Part shown: positions 58,372-64,000 of the stretch, piece by piece | How the letters are laid out: each line of letters begins with the position of its first letter | Numbering within the stretch: position 1 is the first letter of the stretch | Assembly: GCA_020638855.1 (NCBI GenBank) | Contig: JACKHT010000004.1 | Coordinates: 190,077-254,076 of the forward strand | DNA: 64,000 nucleotides | Direction of reading: 5' to 3' | Source: Planctomycetota bacterium | Lineage (GTDB): Bacteria; Planctomycetota; UBA1135; GCA-002686595 | The notes under the pieces: model-generated | What the model was told of the DNA's origin: nothing | The model's database searches: none | What the model saw: only the letters and a program-made list of their open reading frames with translations | Translations under genes and position numbers: made by a program

Positions 58372-58421
58372 TGAGAGTCCTCCATTAGTTGGTTGCTGCG
58401 CCGATTACGAGGCCACTCTCA
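58372..58421 (-). promoter_or_regulatory. Hairpin that can mask the tolC-like Shine-Dalgarno (translational coupling)
   Basis: On the plus strand TGAGAGTCCTC (58372-58382) can pair with GAGG-CC-ACTCTCA (58409-58421), with a 2-base bulge. On the mRNA one arm holds the GGAGG of the TolC-like gene and the other holds the cupin stop codon (58419-58421). Ribosomes finishing the cupin gene would open the hairpin and free the TolC start. Structure from sequence; regulation inferred. Confidence 0.4.
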
Positions 58422-58844
58422 TTGCGCGCCGCGCAGATAGTGAACGAGAAGCAACATGTCGCTCCCCGGTGTCGGGATGACGTCGTGCTCCTCGTTGGCC
58501 ACGAGAGCAATCAGGCTCCCTTGGGTCACCGACACCGGTTTGCCGCCTGTGTGAATCACTCCTTCTCCTTCGAGCACGTGAATCGTGACCGGGACCGGGG
58601 CGGTGTGAACCGGAAGCGCTGTGCCATTCCGCAGAGCAATCGTTGCAAGCTTCAGATGACGCTCGTCGAGAAGAACGGAAACCTCCTTGTTGCTTGGTCC
58701 GTTCCCAGCGCCGCGTGGAAGCGCGAGGTGCTGACTGCTTGGTGCTTGCATGGATTGATATCCGTGGTTGGGGGTTGGTGCTGCGCAGCTTGCTAGACTC
58801 AGCAAGAAGAGCGTGGCGGCTACGAGAGAGGCTGTGGGATTCAT
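58419..58844 (-). CDS. Cupin-domain lipoprotein
   Basis: A 141-aa protein. Lipoprotein signal: TLFLLSLASC. The cupin strands include LATIALRNGTALPVHTAPVP, VTIHVLEGEGVIHTGGKPVS and VTQGSLIALVANEEHDVIPT. Cupin metal ligands are partly present: one His in LPVHTA, a Glu in LEGEG and a His in EEHDV. Its position between the regulator and the efflux genes suggests binding of the exported or inducing compound at the membrane, which is speculation. The start overlaps the TetR stop (ATGA at 58841-58844). Confidence 0.75.
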   Translation of the reverse strand: MNPTASLVAATLFLLSLASCAAPTPNHGYQSMQAPSSQHLALPRGAGNGPSNKEVSVLLDERHLKLATIALRNGTALPVHTAPVPVTIHVLEGEGVIHTGGKPVSVTQGSLIALVANEEHDVIPTPGSDMLLLVHYLRGAQ

Positions 58845-59461
58845 GATGTTTGCTCCTTTCCTGTGCTTCGAAGGAAGTGCTCGAGGGTTGTCCAGAGGTT
58901 CTCGGGGGTCGTGTCTGCGAGACCTTTCTTCCCCGGTGCGCTGTGGCGCCCCGCCGAGGAAGCACCGCGAACAACGCCGATGACCATCCAGGCGAGCATC
59001 ATCACTGGAACCTCCCGTGTGACCTGACCCATGCTCTGCGCGTCAGCCAGGCAGTCGTGGATGAAGGTCACCGAGCGGCCGACGAGCTGCTCAACGCGCG
59101 CGGCTCCTTCTTCACCCGCGGCTTCGGCCAAGCGGTCGTTGAAGGCGAGGCGAAGAAGCTCTGGGTTGGCGCGTACAACAGTCAATCGCTTCACGACGAA
59201 TGACCCGAGCCGATCCAGCGGCTCGCCACCAGGCGGAGGGAAAGTCCCCTTGAGGGCCTTCTCGAAGAGGTCGATCGCCGCAGTGACGATCTCTTCCTTG
59301 TCCTTGAAGTGCCGGAAGACCGTTCCGTCTGCGATCCCCACTTCCTCCGCCAGGGCCGCAGCCGTCATGCGACTCACCCCGCGAGAGGAGATGATCCTCA
59401 GAGCTGCCTCTGCGATTTGGCGCTGCCTCTGAGCGGTCGGGAGTCTTTCAGTGGGGGTCAT
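58841..59461 (-). CDS. TetR-family regulator of the export operon, probably leaderless
   Basis: A 206-aa repressor. The N-terminal HTH reads QRQRQIAEAALRIISSRGVS, RMTAAALAEEVGIADGTVFR and HFKDKEEIVTAAIDLFE. The rest (VVRANPELLRLAF, VEQLVGRSVTFIHDC) is the ligand-binding helix bundle. ATG 59461 was chosen because the promoter -10 ends at 59468, placing the transcription start almost exactly at this codon; an in-frame GTG at 59467 would lie at or before it. It is the first gene of a ten-gene run and overlaps the cupin gene, so it most likely represses itself and everything downstream. Confidence 0.9.
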   Translation of the reverse strand: MTPTERLPTAQRQRQIAEAALRIISSRGVSRMTAAALAEEVGIADGTVFRHFKDKEEIVTAAIDLFEKALKGTFPPPGGEPLDRLGSFVVKRLTVVRANPELLRLAFNDRLAEAAGEEGAARVEQLVGRSVTFIHDCLADAQSMGQVTREVPVMMLAWMVIGVVRGASSAGRHSAPGKKGLADTTPENLWTTLEHFLRSTGKEQTS

Positions 59462-59467
59462 GCACAC

Positions 59468-59496
59468 ATAGTAGCAAGCAAGTGCTTGCTTGCCAA
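59468..59496 (-). promoter_or_regulatory. Promoter of the TetR operon with the operator inside the spacer
   Basis: Read on the minus strand: -35 TTGGCA (59496-59491), spacer of exactly 17 bases, -10 TACTAT (59473-59468). The palindrome GCAAGCAAG-TG-CTTGCTTGC (59474-59493) is perfect over 9-bp arms. It covers the whole spacer and the last three bases of the -35. A TetR dimer bound there would block RNA polymerase. The -35 has one mismatch to consensus and the -10 has two. Its distance of a few bases to the tetR ATG supports autoregulation. Confidence 0.82.
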
Positions 59497-59534
59497 GCCC
59501 TCAATCACGGTTTCTTCCGGGCCCCCCACCGTCC

Positions 59535-59564
59535 TTGACTATGCCCGATAAAATAGGTTATCGT
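59535..59564 (+). promoter_or_regulatory. Probable promoter with inverted repeat for the small gene and integrase
   Basis: TTGACT (59535-59540), an 18-base spacer and TATCGT (59559-59564) form a fair sigma-70 promoter. A 6+6+6 inverted repeat CGATAA-AATAGG-TTATCG (59546-59563) covers the spacer and most of the -10. The block is AT-rich compared with its surroundings. It could be an operator for an element-encoded regulator. Confidence 0.45.
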
Positions 59565-59644
59565 GCGCAAAAGATCCGGTAGGGGGGCCGAGCTACGCGA
59601 TGGCTCCGGGACTCCCCGTCCGGCAGATTCGGAGGCCCTTGCCC

Positions 59645-59995
59645 ATGAAGCTCCTACACCCAGACGGCTCCCTCGAGCTCGAAGCCAGACCCCTTCAACA
59701 GGTGGCCCGGCAGTGGAACCAACTCTCGACCGAGGAAGCGGCCTCCGTCTTCCAGCAGGCCTTCACCGAGGCGAGCATCCTTCCCAACCGCCTGGTCGTC
59801 GAGAACGCTCGGGCTCTGGCGGAGGAAGCCGGTGCGCCGGTTCCTGTCTCCCTGGTCGCCGTCAACGACCTCTGGAGTGTCTACGCCGTCAGCTCGGCCC
59901 TGTTGGCTGTCGCCGTTCAGGACGGCGAGACCGTGTCTCTGGCGACGCTCAACTCCGACAGCTTCGACGAACTGGGCATCCCGTGGCCGGAGTAA
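59645..59995 (+). CDS. Small protein of unknown function upstream of the integrase
   Basis: A 116-aa protein. ATG 59645 was chosen because GGAGG lies at 59631-59635 with 9-base spacing; ATG 59600 in the same frame would add 15 residues and has only a distant G-rich tract. The sequence looks globular: a helix VARQWNQLSTEEAASVFQQA, LVVENARALAEEAGAPVPVS, and a strand-rich end LAVAVQDGETVSLATLNSDS. No family was recognised. It ends 3 bases before the integrase's TTG, so it is co-expressed with it and might be a mobile-element accessory protein or excision factor. Confidence 0.55.
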   Translation: MKLLHPDGSLELEARPLQQVARQWNQLSTEEAASVFQQAFTEASILPNRLVVENARALAEEAGAPVPVSLVAVNDLWSVYAVSSALLAVAVQDGETVSLATLNSDSFDELGIPWPE

Positions 59996-59998
59996 CCC

Positions 59999-61141
59999 TT
60001 GTCTAAGACCCCCGATCTGCACCGAAACGCCGGGCTCCCGAGGCCAAATGTGCCCTCGCGTGAGCTCGCGAAAGGCCCTGAGGGCCTTCCGCCGATCCTG
60101 AGCGGCCACGCAACGCCCCAGCTCGAGGAGAAGGTCCGCGGCTTCTACTCATCCGTGGCCACGATGTTCGAGAGCTGGCTTGCACGCAGGAAGAGCCACA
60201 ACACCCGTCGCGCCTACCGCCGCGACGTCATGGACTTCGTCGAGTTCATGGGCATCCTGTGGCCAAGCGAGGACGAGCCGCAACGCGACGAGTCCTGGAA
60301 GCTCCTTCAGGCGACCGTTCCGCACGTGCAGGCCTGGCGCGACTACATGCACGACGAGCGCAACCTCGCTCCGAACACGCTGAACCGCCGAGTCTCATCG
60401 CTCTCTGGCTTCTACCGCTTCCTTCGCGAAGCCTCCGCTGAGATGCGGCTCCCGATCACGGTCCCGAACCCAGCGCACTCGCAGTTCATCGGGCGAGAGG
60501 TTCAGGCGCCCGTCTCCCCCACCGAGGCGCTCTCCGCGACCCGCGCGCGCCAACTCATGGCGCTTCCCGAAGGCGAGGAGGTGCTCGCGTATCGCGACCG
60601 CGCGATCCTCAAGTTCTACCTCTACACAGGGGTTCGCGTCGGAACAGGCTGCCGCCTCCACGTCGCCGACTTCATCGACGACGACGAGGACCCCAAGATT
60701 CGGATTCAGGAGAAGGGCAAGGGCAAGAGCAAGCGACCAGTCGGCATCAACGTGATCGCTGCCGACGCGCTGCGCCATTACATCGAGCATGCGGAGCTCT
60801 CGAGTGGGCCACTCTTTCGTCCACGCGCCAACCCCCGCAGCACAACGCTCGCGGAGCGAGCCATGGACGTCTCGACCATGTACCGCATCTTGCAGGGCTA
60901 CCTCACGAAGCTGCCCCGCTCGATGAAGGAGCACGAGCTTCCGGACGGAAGCGTCGAGCTGCGCTGCCTGTATTCCCCCCACTCCATTCGGGCGACTACG
61001 GCGACGTTGCTGCTCGACGCAGGCGAAGACATTCGCGACGTGCAAAAGCTGCTCGGGCACAAGCACGTCACGGTGACCCAGGTATACGACAAACGCAGGA
61101 GGGGCACGAAAGACAGTGCCTCCCATCGGTTAGCTCTGTGA
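59999..61141 (+). CDS. Tyrosine recombinase/phage-type integrase (TTG start)
   Basis: A 380-aa site-specific recombinase. The N-terminal SAM-like core-binding domain (about 50-165) includes SWLARRKSHNTRRAYRRDVM and LAPNTLNRRVSSLSGFYRFL. The catalytic domain has its conserved set: R213 (LYTGVRVGT), H328-x-x-R331 (SPHSIRATTATLLLD), H354 (LLGHKHVTVT) and the nucleophile Y363 (QVYDKRRRG), plus a likely Lys in KGKGKSKRP. It resembles XerC/D-type integrases used by genomic islands. TTG 59999 follows the previous stop by 3 bases. It lies 54 bases before the methyltransferase genes. Confidence 0.92.
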   Translation: MSKTPDLHRNAGLPRPNVPSRELAKGPEGLPPILSGHATPQLEEKVRGFYSSVATMFESWLARRKSHNTRRAYRRDVMDFVEFMGILWPSEDEPQRDESWKLLQATVPHVQAWRDYMHDERNLAPNTLNRRVSSLSGFYRFLREASAEMRLPITVPNPAHSQFIGREVQAPVSPTEALSATRARQLMALPEGEEVLAYRDRAILKFYLYTGVRVGTGCRLHVADFIDDDEDPKIRIQEKGKGKSKRPVGINVIAADALRHYIEHAELSSGPLFRPRANPRSTTLAERAMDVSTMYRILQGYLTKLPRSMKEHELPDGSVELRCLYSPHSIRATTATLLLDAGEDIRDVQKLLGHKHVTVTQVYDKRRRGTKDSASHRLAL

Positions 61142-61180
61142 GGGGCGCCACAAACATGGACAACCACCTCACGGTGCGAT

Positions 61181-61186
61181 AGGAGG
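61181..61186 (+). promoter_or_regulatory. Perfect Shine-Dalgarno sequence of the first hsdM-like gene
   Basis: AGGAGG at 61181-61186 lies 9 bases before ATG 61196. It is a full consensus ribosome site, stronger than most others in the window, and it fixes the start of the methyltransferase gene. Confidence 0.75.
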
Positions 61187-61195
61187 CAAAGCTGT

Positions 61196-62719
61196 ATGAC
61201 GAAGAAGGCAAAGAAGAAGACCAGCAAGGAGAAGAGCCTGAAATCTGCTCTCTGGGATGCCGCGAACACACTTCGCGGCTCTGCGGTCGATCGTACCGAC
61301 TGGAAGGGCTACATCCTGCCGCTGCTTTTCTTCAAGCGAATCAGCGACGTCTGGAATGAAGAGACCGTCGAAGCTGCCGAGACCTTCGGCGATGTCGACC
61401 CCACTTTCTTCCCAGAAGTACACCGCTTCACCGTTCCAGACGGATGCCTCTGGAGCGACGTCCGCGACACAACCTCGAACGTCGGCACGGCGCTGCTTCG
61501 CGCCATGCGCGGGATCGAGCGCGCAAACCCCGACACTCTGTTTCGCGTCTTCGGAACCGCAGATTGGGGCAACAAGGAGAAGTTCACGGATGAGCTCCTC
61601 AAGGACTTGATCGAGGGCTTCTCTGCTATCCCCCTTGGTAACAAGGCCGTGAGCACCGACGTCCTTGGCGATGCCTACGAGTACTTGATCGGCAAGTTCG
61701 CGGACGTCACTCGCCGCAACAAGGCGGGCGAGTTCTATACCCCGCGCAGCGTGGTTCGGATGATGGTCGAGATCCTCGACCCACGGGAAGGCGAGTCGAT
61801 CTACGACCCCGCCTGCGGCACCGGCGGCATGTTGCTCGGCGCGATCGAGCACGTCGAACGCAACGGCGGCGACCCTCGCACCTTCTTTGGCAAGATCTAC
61901 GGCCAGGAGAAGAACCTCACGACATCGTCCATCGCACGCATGAACCTCGTTCTCCACGGCATAGAGGACTTCCAGGTCGCACGCGAGGACACACTCCGAA
62001 GTCCCGCCTTCAGTGACGCGAGCACCGGTGGGCTGCTGACCTTCGACTGCGTGATCGCCAACCCTCCTTTCTCGCTCAAGGAGTGGGGCCGCGACGTCTG
62101 GGAAGCAGACCCTTGGGGACGTGTGCAGTTCGGCCTCCCACCGGAGAGCTACGGCGACTACGCGTTCGTTCAGCACATGGTCGCCTCGATGGCTGAGACG
62201 AAGTCGAGCCGCATGGCCGTGGTGCTGCCGCAGGGCGCTCTCTTCCGTAAGGCGGCTGAGGGCAAGATCCGCACCACCCTCTTGAAGGAAGACATGGTCG
62301 AAGCCGTGATCGGCCTCGCTCCGAACCTCTTCTACGGAACACAGCTCGCCGGATGCGTCGTAGTCCTACGACGCAAGAAGCCTGCGAGTCGCCGGAAGAA
62401 GGTTCTCATCATCGACGCCTCAAGCTTGTTTCGGAAAGGTCGTGCTCAGAACTTCCTCGACCCCGAGCACACCGACCAGATCGTGTCCTGGTATCAGGCC
62501 TTCGAAGACGTCGAAGATCATGCAAAGGTGGTCACGATGGACGAGGTCAAGAAGGAGGGCTGGACGCTCAACATCTCGCGCTACGTGCTTCCGCCCATCG
62601 GGGAGGACATCCCGCCGCTGCCGGAAGCCGTGGATGCCTTCAAGGCTGCTCTATCTGAAGCGCGCGCGGCCGAGGACCACCTCCGCTCTGTTCTGACCGA
62701 AGGAGGGTGGCTGTCGTGA
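61196..62719 (+). CDS. hsdM: Type I restriction-modification adenine methyltransferase subunit HsdM (first copy)
   Basis: A 507-aa N6-adenine methyltransferase. The N-terminal HsdM helical domain opens LWDAANTLRGSAVDRTDWKG and YILPLLFFKRISDVW. Motif I for AdoMet is DPACGTGGMLLG at about 204-215; motif IV is NPPFSLKEWG at about 289. Further HsdM marks are EFYTPRSVVRMMVEILDP, YGQEKNLTTSSIARMNLVLH and AVVLPQGALFRKAAEGKIR. It should methylate DNA when bound to a specificity (HsdS) subunit; none is seen before the window ends. The stop overlaps the GTG of a second HsdM (GTGA at 62716-62719). Confidence 0.94.
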   Translation: MTKKAKKKTSKEKSLKSALWDAANTLRGSAVDRTDWKGYILPLLFFKRISDVWNEETVEAAETFGDVDPTFFPEVHRFTVPDGCLWSDVRDTTSNVGTALLRAMRGIERANPDTLFRVFGTADWGNKEKFTDELLKDLIEGFSAIPLGNKAVSTDVLGDAYEYLIGKFADVTRRNKAGEFYTPRSVVRMMVEILDPREGESIYDPACGTGGMLLGAIEHVERNGGDPRTFFGKIYGQEKNLTTSSIARMNLVLHGIEDFQVAREDTLRSPAFSDASTGGLLTFDCVIANPPFSLKEWGRDVWEADPWGRVQFGLPPESYGDYAFVQHMVASMAETKSSRMAVVLPQGALFRKAAEGKIRTTLLKEDMVEAVIGLAPNLFYGTQLAGCVVVLRRKKPASRRKKVLIIDASSLFRKGRAQNFLDPEHTDQIVSWYQAFEDVEDHAKVVTMDEVKKEGWTLNISRYVLPPIGEDIPPLPEAVDAFKAALSEARAAEDHLRSVLTEGGWLS

Positions 62720-64000
62720 GCGCGCACCTCTCACAACGGGAACTTGAGTCCTACCTCTGGGGAGCCGCCACGCTGCTCCGCGGCCTCGTCGACGCCAGCG
62801 ACTACAAGCAGTACATCTTTCCGTTGCTCTTCTTCAAGCGGCTCAGCGACGTTTGGGACGCGGACTACGACGAAGCGTTCCAGGAGACCAGTGACGCCGA
62901 CTACGCGACGGCCACGGCCAACGACCGCTTCACCATCCCGGACGGAGCTCACTGGACGGAAGTTCGCACCGCTCCGAAGAACGTCGGCCGCGCACTTCTG
63001 AGCGCGTTCCAGGCGATCGAGTCCGCCAACCCGGAGAGGCTTCAAGGCGTCTTCGGCAACGCGCCCTGGACCGACAAGGCCCAGATGCCCGACGCGACGC
63101 TCAAGAACCTCATCGAGCACTTCTCCAAGCACACTCTAAGCCTGGAGAACGTCCCGGAGGACGAGCTCGGCAACGGTTACGAGTACCTGATCAAGAAGTT
63201 CGCCGATGACAGCGGCCATACGGCGCAGGAGTTCTACACCAACCGCACGCTGGTCCACCTGATGGCGCAGATGCTCGAGCCACAGCCGGGCGAATCCATC
63301 TACGACCCAACGGCTGGCACCGGAGGCATGCTCATCTCCTGTCTGGCCGAAGTGAGGCGTCGCGGTTGCGACACCCGCACCACCGGTCTCTACGGCCAGG
63401 AGCTCATCACGATCACCGCCGCCATCGCGCGAATGAACCTCGTGCTCCACGGCGTGTCCGACTTCCACATCGCCGCGGGCAACACGCTTAGCTCACCGGC
63501 CTTCGTCGAGGGCGACCGTTTGCGCACCTTCGACGTAGTCCTCGCCAATCCCCCCTACTCGATCAAGAAGTGGAACCGTTCGGCGTGGGAGAGCGACTCG
63601 TGGGATCGCAACTTCCTCGGCACGCCGCCGCAGGGCCGCGCCGACTACGCCTTCTTCCAGCACATCCTACGTAGCATGGACCCCAAGACTGGCCGCTGCG
63701 CCATCCTCTTCCCGCACGGAGTGCTCTTCCGCAAGGACGAAGCCGAATTGCGACGGAAGCTGGTCGCGACCGACATGGTCGAGTGCGTGCTCGGGCTCGG
63801 GCCGAGTTTGTTTTACAACTCGCCGATGGAGGCGTGCGTCGTCATTTGCCGGTCAAAAAAGACAAAGAGTATCAAAGGTAAGACTCTGTTCATTGACGCG
63901 GTCCACGACGTCGCCCGCGAGAACACGCAGAGTTTCCTGAAGCCAGAGCATCAGGGACGAATCCTAGCGGCATACCAAGCGTTTCAGAATGGGCCAGAGT
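62716..64000 (+). CDS. Second HsdM-type adenine methyltransferase, cut by the window end
   Basis: At least 428 codons with no stop before the window edge. It starts at GTG 62716, overlapping the first hsdM. It is a paralog, not a repeat: LWGAATLLRGLVDASDYKQY, IFPLLFFKRLSDVWD, EFYTNRTLVHLMAQMLEP, motif I DPTAGTGGMLIS (residues 197-208) and motif IV NPPYSIKKWN (from residue 278), then RCAILFPHGVLFRKDE. NPPY rather than NPPF is the main difference. Both AdoMet and catalytic motifs look intact. Tandem HsdM genes may form a heterodimeric modification module or serve two specificity subunits; the rest lies outside. Confidence 0.9.
   Translation, partial: MSAHLSQRELESYLWGAATLLRGLVDASDYKQYIFPLLFFKRLSDVWDADYDEAFQETSDADYATATANDRFTIPDGAHWTEVRTAPKNVGRALLSAFQAIESANPERLQGVFGNAPWTDKAQMPDATLKNLIEHFSKHTLSLENVPEDELGNGYEYLIKKFADDSGHTAQEFYTNRTLVHLMAQMLEPQPGESIYDPTAGTGGMLISCLAEVRRRGCDTRTTGLYGQELITITAAIARMNLVLHGVSDFHIAAGNTLSSPAFVEGDRLRTFDVVLANPPYSIKKWNRSAWESDSWDRNFLGTPPQGRADYAFFQHILRSMDPKTGRCAILFPHGVLFRKDEAELRRKLVATDMVECVLGLGPSLFYNSPMEACVVICRSKKTKSIKGKTLFIDAVHDVARENTQSFLKPEHQGRILAAYQAFQNGPE

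Noticed and set aside
61196..64000. Tandem hsdM genes as one frameshifted gene or an assembly duplication
   Set aside because: Each has its own N-terminus and its own full set of motifs, with clearly different sequence.

Overview
The window reads as chromosomal DNA of a high-GC bacterium, most likely a marine-type planctomycete. The pointers are two giant secreted proteins that join a sugar-dehydrogenase-like propeller, HEAT-like repeats and a c-type heme domain, several 3-keto-disaccharide-hydrolase-like (DUF1080) domains, FG-GAP/ASPIC proteins beside TPR proteins, and a repeated secreted module with a W-x-F-Q-x-W signature. No rRNA, intact tRNA or CRISPR array is visible.

Layout. (1) 1-11460, plus strand: flagellar cluster. 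It starts with the tail of an NtrC-type regulator, then flgB-flgC-fliE-fliF-fliG-fliH-fliI-fliJ, a coiled-coil protein, motA, two different motB genes, a FliL-like protein, fliM and fliN, closed by a 16-bp-stem terminator. (2) 11539-14348: a FAD oxidoreductase (minus) and ispG (plus). (3) 14349-15325: remains of IS256-type and IS66-type transposases. (4) 15326-28286: a secreted NxxGxxxF-repeat protein, an EEP hydrolase, a PqqB-like hydrolase, YbaK, a YhaO/YhaN-like nuclease-ATPase pair, lipoproteins including a CpeT-like one, then an overlapping DUF455/ATP-grasp pair. (5) 28287-47268: exported proteins typical of planctomycetes. They include an SNase with an 18-bp tandem repeat in its leader, CutC, a C-type lectin protein, the two giant cytochrome fusions, an FG-GAP/CRTAC1/TPR operon and a formylglycine-generating-enzyme-like protein.

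(6) 47269-64000 looks like a laterally acquired region built in at least three pieces. The first (47.3-50.4 kb) has gene fragments, a RadC-like JAB protein with an 87-aa partner, and a DUF1016 (PDDEXK) nuclease. The second (50.4-59.5 kb, minus) is a ten-gene, nearly gap-free operon. It is headed by a TetR regulator whose promoter carries a 9+2+9 bp palindrome across its spacer. The TetR is followed by a cupin lipoprotein, a TolC-like outer-membrane protein, an HlyD-like fusion protein, a DevC/FtsX-like permease, an ATPase, a small four-helix membrane protein, a PD-(D/E)xK-like protein, a LOG-family enzyme and a patatin lipoprotein. The third (59.6 kb to the end, plus) is a small unknown protein, a tyrosine recombinase and two tandem HsdM-type adenine methyltransferases, the second cut by the window edge.

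How the genes work together: region 1 encodes rod, MS ring, switch, export ATPase and stator. Region 5 encodes extracellular polysaccharide or sugar oxidation and surface proteins. Region 6 encodes regulated export or envelope remodelling plus restriction-modification and mobility functions. The strongest candidates for something undescribed are the TetR-controlled export/LOG/patatin operon, the tandem HsdM pair behind an integrase, the two-MotB stator operon, and the secreted module that sits at the C-terminus in three proteins but at the N-terminus in a fourth.
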